From Microbacterium sp. W4I20 (lineage in GTDB: Bacteria > Actinomycetota > Actinomycetes > Actinomycetales > Microbacteriaceae), in contig NZ_JAUSYB010000001.1 in the NCBI RefSeq assembly GCF_030816505.1, positions 744,001-808,000 on the forward strand: DNA of 64,000 nucleotides. Reading direction: 5' to 3'. Position 1 is the first letter of the stretch. Every line of letters begins with the position of its first letter. Shown piece by piece: positions 32,736 to 41,073 of the stretch. The notes under the pieces are model-generated. The model made no database searches. It saw only the letters and a program-made list of their open reading frames with translations, and was not told the DNA's origin. A program made the translations under genes and the position numbers.

Positions 32736-34196
32736 TCAGATCTCGACGAGATCCTCCGGCGTGATCACCGGGATGGCGGCGGTGATGGCCTCGAGCCCGG
32801 AGAGACGAGCGGGCGAGAGCTGCTTGATGACCTCGTCGCGCGACATCAGGCCTGCCTCCACGACCAGGTCGGCCACGTTCCGGTTCGTCAGCAGAGCGGT
32901 CTTGGCGAGGGCAGCGGCGGCCGCGTAGCCGATGAACGGGGTGAGCGCGGTGATCACGCCGACCGAGGCGCCGACCATCGCACCGAGGCGATCGCGGTTC
33001 GCGGTGATGCCGTCGACGCAGTTCACCCGCAGTGTCCACATCGCCTGACGCATCCAGGTGATCGACTGGAAGATCGAGTGCGCGATCACGGGCTCGAAGG
33101 CGTTGAGCTGGAGCTGCCCCGCCTCGGCCGCCATCGTGACGGTCATGTCGGCACCCGCGACAGCGAAGGCCACCTGGTTCACCACCTCGGGGATCACCGG
33201 GTTGACCTTGCCGGGCATGATGCTGGAGCCGGCCTGCATCGCGGGCAGGTTGATCTCTCCGAAGCCGGCCTGCGGGCCGGAGGAGAGCAGGCGCAGGTCG
33301 TTGCAGATCTTCGACAGCTTCATCGCGTTGCGCTTGAGGGTCGAGGAGAACGACATGAACGACCCGGTGTCGCTGGTGGCCTCGACGAGGTCGGCTGACG
33401 TGACCAGGTCGAGCTCCGTGATAGCGCGCAGGTGCTTCAGCACCGCGGGCGCGTAGTCGGCATGGGTCGTGATGCCGGTGCCGATCGCGGTCGCGCCCAT
33501 GTTGATCTCGAACATCAGTGACGCGTTCTCGGTGAGCCGCGTGTGGTCGAACCCGAGGGTCGACGCGAAGCCGTGGAACTCCTGACCGAGCGTCATCGGC
33601 ACGGCGTCCTGCAACTGGGTGCGGCCGACCTTCAGGACGTCGTGGAACTCACGCGACTTGGCGAGGAAAGACAGCCGCAGCAGGTCCAGCTCCTCGAGGA
33701 GCGAGCGGAGGGTCAGCGAGAGACCGATCTTCACCGCGGTCGGGTACACGTCGTTGGTCGACTGGCTGCGGTTCGTGTGGTCGATCGGCGACAGGAACGC
33801 GTAGTCGCCCTTCTCCCGGCCCGCCATCTCGAGCGCGATGTTGGTGATGACCTCGTTCGCGTTCATGTTGGTCGAGGTCCCGGCCCCGCCCTGGATGACG
33901 CCCACCGTGAACTGATCGTGGAACTCGCCGTCGATCACACGCTGTGCTGCCCGGTCGATCAGGTCCGCACGCTCCGGGTCCAGCACCCCGATCTCACGAT
34001 TGGCCCGCGCGCTCGCCTGCTTGACCATCGCGAGAGCGACCACCAGATCGGGATAGACCGAGATGGGGCGCTTGGTGATCGGGAAGTTCGCGTCGGCGCG
34101 GGCGGTGTGGATGCCCCAGTACGCGTCGACGGGGATCTCCATGCTCCCGAGGGAGTCGGATTCGGTGCGGGTGAGGGCAGGCGCGGCAGAAGCCAT
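32736..34196 (-). CDS. aspA: aspartate ammonia-lyase
   Basis: The 486-residue protein belongs to the fumarase/aspartase superfamily: GGAGTSTNMNANEVITN, DHTNRSQSTNDVYPTA, and the signature GSSIMPGKVNPVIPE with the catalytic Ser loop. It converts aspartate to fumarate and ammonia. Length and start MEIPVDAYWGIHTARA fit AspA better than class II fumarase (DALWGAQT). ATG 34196 follows AAGGATGTGAC. The fumarate produced links logically to C4-dicarboxylate use (dctA), but the genes are far apart. Confidence 0.94.
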   Translation of the reverse strand: MASAAPALTRTESDSLGSMEIPVDAYWGIHTARADANFPITKRPISVYPDLVVALAMVKQASARANREIGVLDPERADLIDRAAQRVIDGEFHDQFTVGVIQGGAGTSTNMNANEVITNIALEMAGREKGDYAFLSPIDHTNRSQSTNDVYPTAVKIGLSLTLRSLLEELDLLRLSFLAKSREFHDVLKVGRTQLQDAVPMTLGQEFHGFASTLGFDHTRLTENASLMFEINMGATAIGTGITTHADYAPAVLKHLRAITELDLVTSADLVEATSDTGSFMSFSSTLKRNAMKLSKICNDLRLLSSGPQAGFGEINLPAMQAGSSIMPGKVNPVIPEVVNQVAFAVAGADMTVTMAAEAGQLQLNAFEPVIAHSIFQSITWMRQAMWTLRVNCVDGITANRDRLGAMVGASVGVITALTPFIGYAAAAALAKTALLTNRNVADLVVEAGLMSRDEVIKQLSPARLSGLEAITAAIPVITPEDLVEI

Positions 34197-34254
34197 GTCA
34201 CATCCTTGTGGGTCGTGGCGGGTGAGAGTGGGGGATGCGTCCAGTCTACGCGGC

Positions 34255-35176
34255 TCACCGCGGGGGTTTACGGGAGAACGCCTCCAAGCGCCCCTCCGGC
34301 GAGAGCGTCGCCATCTGCGCGAGCCACTCCTCGGAGAAGAAATCCCCCGTCGCTGCGCCGTCCACCGGGATGACCGTATGGGTGATCGTGTCGGGGTGCA
34401 CGTGGACGAGCTGGAACGCCTGTGCGGCATCCATCCCGTTCACCTCCGCGGCCGGAAGTGCGACGTTCATCGTGTAGCAGGTCGCCGACGAGACGCTCAC
34501 CGGGAACGCCGGCGAACGTTCCGTGAGAGGAGTAGTGCAGGTGCCCGGCGAGGATGCCGCGCACGTCGGTGCCGCGGATGATCTCGGCGAGCTCGTCCTG
34601 ATGACGGAGTTCCAGGATGTCGAACAGCGGAACATGGCTCGGCAGCGGAGGATGATGCATGGCCAGCAGCGTGCCGTGCGGAGCCGGCACGCTGAGCTGG
34701 TCGGCGAGCCACGAGAGCTGACCCGCGTCGAGATCACCGTGGTGCCAACCGGGAACGCTCGTGTCGAGGGCGATGACGCGCAGCCCGTCGAGATCCCACA
34801 CTCCGGTGACCGGCTCTGCCGAAGCGGGAAGACCGAGCAGGTCCCGGCGCAGGGCCGGGCGCTCGTCGTGGTTGCCCGCGACCCAGACCACCGGTGCCCC
34901 CAGCTCGGCGGCGATCGGCTCCACCGCCTGACGCAGTCGGCGGTAGGCGTCGGGCTCCCCCAGATCCGCGAGATCCCCCGTCACGACGATGGCCGAGGGG
35001 TTCGGATGCACCGTGCGGATCGCCTCGAGGGTCCGCGCGAAGTTCGCCTCGACGTCGAACCTGTCCGCCAGACGCACACCGCCGGCGAGGAAGTGCGGGT
35101 CACTGACGTGGATGAGGACGTGGGACGCGGGCCGGTGCCGGCCGAAGGCATACTCGCTGCCGGTTCCTGCGGACAT
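34255..35176 (-). pseudogene. metallophosphoesterase (CpdA-like), frameshifted
   Basis: Two frames together make one calcineurin-like phosphoesterase of about 305 residues. The first (to about residue 225) has the metal motifs LIHVSDPHFL, GDLADLGEP, AGNHDERP, AMHHPPLP and GHLHYSSHGTFAG. The second carries the family's C-terminal part (SVSSATCYTMNVALPAAEVNG to FSRKPPR). They join if one base is removed near 34499-34504 (GTTCCCGGTGAGC should read GTTCCCGTGAGC). The core metal site precedes the shift, so a truncated product may still fold. CpdA homologs hydrolyse cyclic nucleotides. TAGGCT 6 nt before ATG predicts a leaderless mRNA. Confidence 0.88.
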
Positions 35177-35198
35177 GTCCTCAGCCTATGCTCCGCAG

Positions 35199-35217
35199 CA
35201 CTACTGCGGGTGTAGTG
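35199..35217. promoter_or_regulatory. candidate TetR operator
   Basis: CACTAC, a 7-nt spacer and GTAGTG form an inverted repeat between the divergent metallophosphoesterase and TetR genes, just upstream of both -10 elements. It is a plausible autoregulatory site. Confidence 0.5.
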
Positions 35218-35236
35218 ATCGCAATAGGATGACGGC

Positions 35237-35803
35237 ATGGCCAAGAACGAGAGCAGACGACGAGCGATCGCGGACGCCGGCCTGGCCGTGCTCGCGCGAG
35301 AAGGATCCCGCGGGCTCACGCATCGAGCCGTCGACGTCGCAGCCGGCGTGCCGACCGGCACGACCTCGAACTACTTCCGCAGTCGGGACGCCCTGGTGGA
35401 AGGTCTCGTCGAACGCATCGGGGAACGGCTCGCTCCGAGCGAGGAAGACCTCGCGCGACGCGCAGCCGGCGCGCCGGGGCCGGACCTCTTCGCCGATTAC
35501 ATCCGCGACATCGTGCGCCGCCTGAGCGCCGACCGTGACGTGACGATCGCGCTCTTCGAACTCCGCCTCGAGAGCAGCCGCCGCCCGGAGGTCGCCGCGG
35601 TTCTCGGCGCCTGGCAGCGGGCCGGCCTTGACGGCGATGTCGCCTTCAATGCCGATGCGGGGCTTCCCGGTGGGCGACGGGAGATCGCGCTCTTCCACTA
35701 CGCGATCGACGGGCTCCTGCTCGATCGGCTCACGACGTCCATCGATCCGGAGACCTCGACCGACGACATCATCGACGACCTGGTCGCCGGGCTGCTCCGC
35801 TGA
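35237..35803 (+). CDS. TetR/AcrR family transcriptional regulator
   Basis: The 188-residue regulator has the N-terminal helix-turn-helix RRRAIADAGLAVLAREGSRGLTHRAVDVAAGVPTGTTSNYFRSRDALVEGLVERIGE and an all-helical ligand domain. It is divergent from the frameshifted metallophosphoesterase, with an inverted repeat between them. TAGGAT 6 nt before ATG predicts a leaderless mRNA. Ligand and targets unknown. Confidence 0.92.
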   Translation: MAKNESRRRAIADAGLAVLAREGSRGLTHRAVDVAAGVPTGTTSNYFRSRDALVEGLVERIGERLAPSEEDLARRAAGAPGPDLFADYIRDIVRRLSADRDVTIALFELRLESSRRPEVAAVLGAWQRAGLDGDVAFNADAGLPGGRREIALFHYAIDGLLLDRLTTSIDPETSTDDIIDDLVAGLLR

Positions 35804-35830
35804 GAGCAGTCGTCGAATCCTCGCCGCCGG

Positions 35831-36166
35831 TCAGTGGCCGACGACGATGATCAGGATGCCGGCGATCACGGCCGCGGCGCACAGGATGAAACATCCGTAT
35901 GCGCCGACGAGCGAGATCGTCTTCTGCGTCTCTGTGAGCGGGCTCTTCTTGGCAGCCTTCGCCGCCTGCTTCGCGGCGCGCTTGAGTTCCTTCTCCGAGA
36001 TCACGGTGATCGCGTCGGTGAACTCCGCCGGGCTCACGACCGGGGCGCGGCCGCTGCGTACGAGGAGCCGGAGTCCCACGGAGTAGAAGGTCACGATGGC
36101 CGTCGCCCCTACCAGAGCGGCGACGAACACCTGGAGGAACGCCGCCCAGTCGATGGTCACGTTCAT
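35831..36166 (-). CDS. small membrane protein coupled to pit
   Basis: The 111-residue protein has one helix at each end (about 8-35 and 85-109) and a Lys/Ala-rich middle (ELKRAAKQAAKAAKKSPLTE). Its ATG overlaps the pit stop (ATGA). No family is recognised. Coupling suggests a role with the phosphate transporter. Confidence 0.75.
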   Translation of the reverse strand: MNVTIDWAAFLQVFVAALVGATAIVTFYSVGLRLLVRSGRAPVVSPAEFTDAITVISEKELKRAAKQAAKAAKKSPLTETQKTISLVGAYGCFILCAAAVIAGILIIVVGH

Positions 36167-37548
36167 GCGGAATCCCCGTCCCGGTCGACATCCACGGGCT
36201 TCGCGATCTCGCCCGTCTTCACGGTGCTCGACTTCTTCTCCGACTTCGAGGCGGCCTTGGCCGCAGCCTTCTTCTTGGCTTTCGCCTTGGCGTCGGCCTT
36301 CGCCTTCTCCCGCGCGTCGGCCCGCGCCTTCGCCTCGGCCCTGGCCTGCTCGATGCGCTGCTGGCGGCGCGTGGGAGGCGGAGTGTCGGGAAGGTCGACC
36401 GCGAGGCCGGACTCGGCCACGTCGCTCATCGCGTTGGCGGAGGTCACGGCATTGCGACGCGAACGAGCGAAGAGTCCGAGGATGATGAGGACGGCGAGAA
36501 CCGCATCGATCGCGACGCCCCAGTTTCCGAGCCAGACAACGAGCAGCGCCGCGAGTGCACCGACGCCACCTGCGGCAGGCAACGTGAGCAGCCAGCCGAT
36601 ACCGATCCGCCCTGCGGTCCTCCAGCGGACGGTGGATCCACGGCGCCCGAGTCCGGAGCCGATGACCGAACCCGACGCGACCTGCGTCGTCGAGAGAGCG
36701 AAGCCGAGGGCGCTCGAGGCGAGGATCGTGGCGGCGGTCGAGCTCTCGGCGGCGAAGCCCTGCGCGGGCTTCACGTCAGTCAGTCCCTTGCCGAGCGTGC
36801 GGATGATGCGCCAGCCGCCGAGGTAGGTGCCGAGCGCGATCGTGAAGGCGCACGCGATGATCACCCAGAGCTCCGGCTCGTGGTGCGCACCGGACTGCCA
36901 GCCGATCGTGATCATCGCGAGGGTGATCACGCCCATGGTCTTCTGCGCGTCGTTGGTGCCGTGCGCCAGTGCGACCAGCGAGGACGTGAAGATCTGCCCC
37001 CACCGGAAGCCGTCCCGACCGTCGGGCTTGCCGTCGTACCGGCGCGTGATCGAGTACGCGATCTTCGTCGCGGCGAACGCGATGATGCCGGCCGTGAGAG
37101 GGGCGATGAGCGCCGGCAGAACGATCTTCGACAGCACAGCCCCGAAGTCGATGCCGCCGAGGCCTGCACCGACGAGGGTCGCTCCGATGAGGCCGCCGAA
37201 CAGTGCGTGCGAAGAGCTCGAGGGGAGCCCCAGCAGCCACGTCAGCATGTTCCACGTGATGGCGCCGATGAGTCCGGCGAAGATCAGGGACAGGAAGAGA
37301 TCCGCTCCCGCCTGGATGATCGCGTCTTCCTTGATGATCCCGCCGGAGATCGTCTTGGAGACCTCTGTCGACAGGAACGCGCCGACGAGGTTGAGCACGG
37401 CGGCGAGGAGGACGGCGGTCTTGGGTTTCAGCGCGCCGGTGGCGATGGGCGTCGCCATCGCGTTAGCGGTGTCGTGAAACCCGTTCGTGAAGTCGAAGAA
37501 GAGTGCCAGCGCGATGACAAGCACGACGATGAGGGCTGCGGTTTCCAC
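36163..37548 (-). CDS. pit: inorganic phosphate transporter, Pit family
   Basis: The 461-residue transporter has the two inverted PiT repeats with the signatures FDFTNGFHDTANAMATPIATGAL and VALAHGTNDAQKTMGVITLAM, and about ten helices. It imports phosphate (often as a metal-phosphate complex) with protons. The last 75 residues are a soluble Lys/Ala-rich tail (KAKADAKAKAKKKAAAKAASK). GTG 37548 gives VETAALIVVLVIALALFFDF; upstream in-frame residues look non-coding. A three-unit PHO-box-like repeat lies 64 nt upstream. Confidence 0.93.
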   Translation of the reverse strand: METAALIVVLVIALALFFDFTNGFHDTANAMATPIATGALKPKTAVLLAAVLNLVGAFLSTEVSKTISGGIIKEDAIIQAGADLFLSLIFAGLIGAITWNMLTWLLGLPSSSSHALFGGLIGATLVGAGLGGIDFGAVLSKIVLPALIAPLTAGIIAFAATKIAYSITRRYDGKPDGRDGFRWGQIFTSSLVALAHGTNDAQKTMGVITLAMITIGWQSGAHHEPELWVIIACAFTIALGTYLGGWRIIRTLGKGLTDVKPAQGFAAESSTAATILASSALGFALSTTQVASGSVIGSGLGRRGSTVRWRTAGRIGIGWLLTLPAAGGVGALAALLVVWLGNWGVAIDAVLAVLIILGLFARSRRNAVTSANAMSDVAESGLAVDLPDTPPPTRRQQRIEQARAEAKARADAREKAKADAKAKAKKKAAAKAASKSEKKSSTVKTGEIAKPVDVDRDGDSA

Positions 37549-37611
37549 CGTTCGCTTTCGGTCGTTGAGGAAGAAAGGAGGTGTCGACGAGATCGACGTG
37601 ACGAACGAAGA

Positions 37612-37644
37612 GTTCACCGTGGGTTTGACTTCCGTTTACCGGCC
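37612..37644 (+). promoter_or_regulatory. PHO-box-like triple direct repeat upstream of pit
   Basis: Three adjacent 11-bp units, GTTCACCGTGG, GTTTGACTTCC and GTTTACCGGCC, each start with GTTyrmC. This is the organisation of PhoP binding sites (GTTCACC-type direct repeat units) known from Streptomyces. The repeat lies between pit (minus) and the S9 peptidase (plus). Confidence 0.55.
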
Positions 37645-37692
37645 CCGCTCGATCCTCCCACCCTGCCCCGTGCCGGTCAACTCGACCTGGGA

Positions 37693-37698
37693 TACCGT
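37693..37698 (+). promoter_or_regulatory. -10 element (TACCGT) of leaderless S9 peptidase gene
   Basis: TACCGT and GGGACG lead directly to GTG 37705. Confidence 0.5.
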
Positions 37699-37704
37699 GG
37701 GACG

Positions 37705-39805
37705 GTGACTGACGCCCCTATCGCAGACCGCCGCTCCACCACCCGCACCCACCACGGCGACACCGTCGACGATCCGTACGAGTGGCTGCGTGCGAAGGAC
37801 TCCGCCGAGGTCATCGCGCATCTCGAATCGGAGAACGCCTACACCGACGCGCAGACCGCGCACCTCGCCCCGCTGCGCGAGAAGCTGTTCGAGGAGATCA
37901 AGGGGCGGGTGCAGGAGACCGACCTCTCCGTACCGACCCGTCGCGGCGACTGGTGGTACTACAGCCGCACCGAGGAGGGCGCCCAGTACGGCATCCACTG
38001 CCGCGCCCGCGGCCGATCCCGACGACTGGACTCCCCCGCGCCTCGAGGCCGGCGTGCCCGTCCCCGGCGAGGTGATCCTGCTCGACGGCAACGTCGAGGC
38101 CGAGGGCCACGAGTTCTTCTCGCTGGGCGCCTTCGACACCTCGGACGACGCGACGAAGCTGCTGTGGTCGACCGACTTCGAGGGCGATGAGCTGTACACG
38201 GTGCACGTGCGCGATCTCACGACCGGTGAGACGCTCGCCGATGAGATCCCGAACACCGGCGGCGCCTTCTTCACCCCCGACGGCACCGGCGTCCTGTACA
38301 CGACCCGCGACGAGGCCTGGCGGCCCGACACGCTCTGGCTGCACCGCATCGGCACACCGGTCTCCGACGACGTCACGCTGTTCCACGAACCGGACGAGAA
38401 GTTCTGGCTCGGGGCGGGGATCACGCGCAGTCGCCGGTACCTGGTGATTGGTGTCGGGTCGAGCATCACCAGCGAGGAGTACCTCGTCGACCTCCAGGGC
38501 GAACTGACGGCCGAACCGCGGCTGGTGTGGCCGCGCGTCGAGGGCGTCGAATACTCCCTCGAGCACGCCGTCGTCGAGGGCGAGGACCGTCTGCTCATCC
38601 TGCACAACGATGGAGCGCTCGATTTCGAGCTCGTCTCGGTGCCGGCATCCGCCCCGCAGGGGGATCGACGCGTGGTCATCGCGCACGAACCGGGCCGACG
38701 TCTGCTCGGCATCGATGCGTTCCGGGATTTCGCCACCGTCGAGTACCGCAGCGAAGGCCTCGAACGGGTCGGCCTGCTCGACTATGCGACGGATGCCGTC
38801 GACGAGCTGTCCTTCGATGAGCCGCTGTACTCCGCGGGGGTCAGCGGGAACCCGGAATGGCACTCCCCCTACCTCCGCCTGGGCTACACGTCGTTCGTCA
38901 CGCCGGGGACCGTCTACGACCTCGACCCGGCGACCCGCGAGCTGCTGCTTCGCAAGCAGGTCGCCGTGCTGGGCGGGTACGACCCGACGCAGTACGGTCA
39001 GCGCCGGGATTGGGCCACTGCCTCCGACGGCACACGCGTGCCGATCTCCCTGGTGTGGAAGCGCTCGTTCGGCGAGCCCGGCTCGGAGACACGACCGGTG
39101 CACCTCTACGGCTACGGCTCCTACGAGCACTCGATCGACCCCGGGTTCTCCGTCGCCCGACTGTCTGAACTCGACCGCGGAGTGATCTTCGCTGTGGCCC
39201 ATGTGCGCGGCGGCGGCGAGATGGGCCGACAGTGGTACGAGGAGGGCAAGCTGCAGAACAAGCGCAACACCTTCACGGACTTCGTCTCGTGCGGCGAGCA
39301 CCTGGTCGCAACGGGCGTGACGGCCCCGGATCGTCTGGTCGCCGAGGGCGGCAGCGCCGGCGGCCTGCTGATGGGCGCGGTGGCGAACCTCGCTCCGGAG
39401 CTCTTCGCCGGCATCCTCGCCGGTGTCCCCTTCGTCGATGCGCTGACGACGATCCTCGACCCGTCGCTGCCGCTCACGGTCATCGAGTGGGACGAGTGGG
39501 GCGACCCGCTGCATGATGCCGATGTCTACGCGTACATGAAGTCGTACACGCCGTATGAGAACGTCCGCGACGACGTCCGGTACCCGCGCATCCTCGCCGT
39601 GACCTCACTCAACGACACCCGCGTGCTCTACGTGGAACCGGCGAAGTGGGTCGCGCGCCTGCGCGAGGCGGGCGCTTCGGATGTGCTCCTGAAGTGCGAG
39701 ATGGTCGCAGGGCACGGCGGCGTCAGCGGACGCTACAACTCCTGGAAGGAACGAGCCTTCGAGCTGGCCTGGCTCCTCGACACCCTCGGGGTCGCCGAAG
39801 CCTGA
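37705..39805 (+). pseudogene. S9 family peptidase (oligopeptidase B-like), frameshifted
   Basis: The reading frame from GTG 37705 (VTDAPIADRRSTTRTHHGDTV, YEWLRAKDSAEV) holds the start of the beta-propeller up to GAQYGIHCRA. From about 38000 the continuation (AADPDDWTPPRLEAGVPVPGEVI) is in the next frame, so one extra base or two missing bases lie in the GC-rich run 37998-38012. The rest is intact: catalytic Ser in AEGGSAGGLLMG, Asp in SLNDTRVLYVEPAKW and His in VAGHGGVSGR. Restored length is about 699 residues. The catalytic domain sits wholly after the shift, so a real shift would abolish the enzyme. Confidence 0.88.
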
Positions 39806-39841
39806 CCCGAGTGGCGCCGGTTCGCTCCCCCGATTGAGAGA

Positions 39842-40870
39842 TCAGCCGAAGAGCGCAGCGGCCTCGTCGTAGCGGTACCGGGGTACGGTGTTGAGCTCTC
39901 CGAGGGCATCGGCGAAGGGCACGCGAACGATGTCGGTGCCCTGCATCGCGACCATCTGGCCCCAGGCGCCGTCGACGATCGCGTCGGCGGCGTGCAGCCC
40001 GAGGCGGGTCGCGAGGACACGGTCGAACGCCGAGGGCGACCCGCCGCGCTGGATGTGGCCGAGGATCGTGGCGCGGGTCTCGATACCGGTGATGCGCTCG
40101 ATCGCGGGCGCCAGCTGGTCGCCGATGCCGCCCAGACGGGGACGGTTGAAGGCGTCGAGACCCTTGTCGCTGTAGGCCTCTTCCATGCCGAGCAGCTTGA
40201 ATCCCTCGGAGACGACCACCAGGGGGGCACGACCGCGGTCGTGCGCGCTCGACACGAGCGCGGTGATGTCGTCGATCGACATCGGCACCTCGGGGATGCA
40301 GATGACGTGCGCGCCGGCGGCCATGCCGGCGTGCAGGGCGATCCACCCGACGTGGCGGCCCATGACCTCGGCGACCATGCAGCGCTGATGCGAGTCACCG
40401 GTCGTGCGCAGTCGATCCATCGCATCGGTGGCGATGTTCACGGCCGTGTCGAAACCGAACGAGTAGTCGGTGGCCTGCAGGTCGTTGTCGATCGTCTTCG
40501 GGACGCCGAGCACCTTGATGCCGTCCTTCGACAACCGGTCGGCCGCCGCCAGCGTGCCCTCGCCACCGATCGCTACGATGCCGTCGATCTTATGGCCGTA
40601 CAGCGTCTTGGCGATGTTCTCGGCTCCGCCGCGCTCCCCTTCGTAGGGGTTGGTGCGGCTGGTTCCGAGGATCGTGCCGCCCACCTTCGACAGCCCCTTC
40701 ACCTCGTGCCGGGTCAGCGGCATGAAGTCGCCCTCGACGATGCCTCGCCAGCCGTCGCGGATGCCGACGAACTCGAGGTCGTACGTGGTGGTGCCCTTGA
40801 GCACGATGCCGCGGATGACCGCGTTGAGTCCGGGGCAGTCGCCGCCGCTCGTCAGGATGCCGATCTTCAT
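39842..40870 (-). CDS. pfkA: 6-phosphofructokinase
   Basis: The 342-residue enzyme starts MKIGILTSGGDCPGLNAVIRG and shows GGTILGTSRTNPY, IGGEGTLAAADRLS, VPKTIDNDL, TTGDSHQRCMVAEVMGRH and LGHIQRGGSPSAFDR. The Gly in GGEGT with Lys in PKTIDND is the combination seen in actinobacterial ATP-dependent (group III) enzymes; PPi-dependent forms have Asp in place of that Gly. It phosphorylates fructose-6-phosphate in glycolysis. ATG follows GAAGG. Confidence 0.95.
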   Translation of the reverse strand: MKIGILTSGGDCPGLNAVIRGIVLKGTTTYDLEFVGIRDGWRGIVEGDFMPLTRHEVKGLSKVGGTILGTSRTNPYEGERGGAENIAKTLYGHKIDGIVAIGGEGTLAAADRLSKDGIKVLGVPKTIDNDLQATDYSFGFDTAVNIATDAMDRLRTTGDSHQRCMVAEVMGRHVGWIALHAGMAAGAHVICIPEVPMSIDDITALVSSAHDRGRAPLVVVSEGFKLLGMEEAYSDKGLDAFNRPRLGGIGDQLAPAIERITGIETRATILGHIQRGGSPSAFDRVLATRLGLHAADAIVDGAWGQMVAMQGTDIVRVPFADALGELNTVPRYRYDEAAALFG

Positions 40871-41045
40871 GCTGGTGCCTTCAGACGTTCGAGAAAAGGG
40901 GGAATGGCGACGCTGCCTGCGATCGACACTAGTGCCCCGGCACTGCCGGACGCCATTCGAGCCCGATGAAAACGGGCGATCTTGACGCGCCTTCCCGGCG
41001 ATATCCCCCAAATTTGGCAGAGAGCCCCGACCGACCGTCGGAACG

Positions 41046-41073
41046 GGCGTTAAGAACAGCTCTTCTTGACGCC
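41046..41073 (-). terminator. weak hairpin at the helicase stop codon
   Basis: GGCGT-C-AAGAA, a 6-nt loop and TTCTT-A-ACGCC form a two-part stem beginning at the stop codon of the helicase gene. There is one mismatch and no U-tract. Confidence 0.35.

Noticed and set aside
37574..37708. Possible small plus-strand ORF with the strong AAAGGAGGTG ahead of the S9 peptidase, ending GTGA
   Set aside because: No start codon lies at a workable distance from the Shine-Dalgarno-like sequence; the nearest GTG is 16 nt away and the frame overlaps the PHO-box-like repeats.
41008..41017. CCAAATTTGG palindrome upstream of pfkA
   Set aside because: A 10-bp A/T-centred palindrome is short, sits about 140 nt from the start, and shows no matching second copy or known regulator motif.
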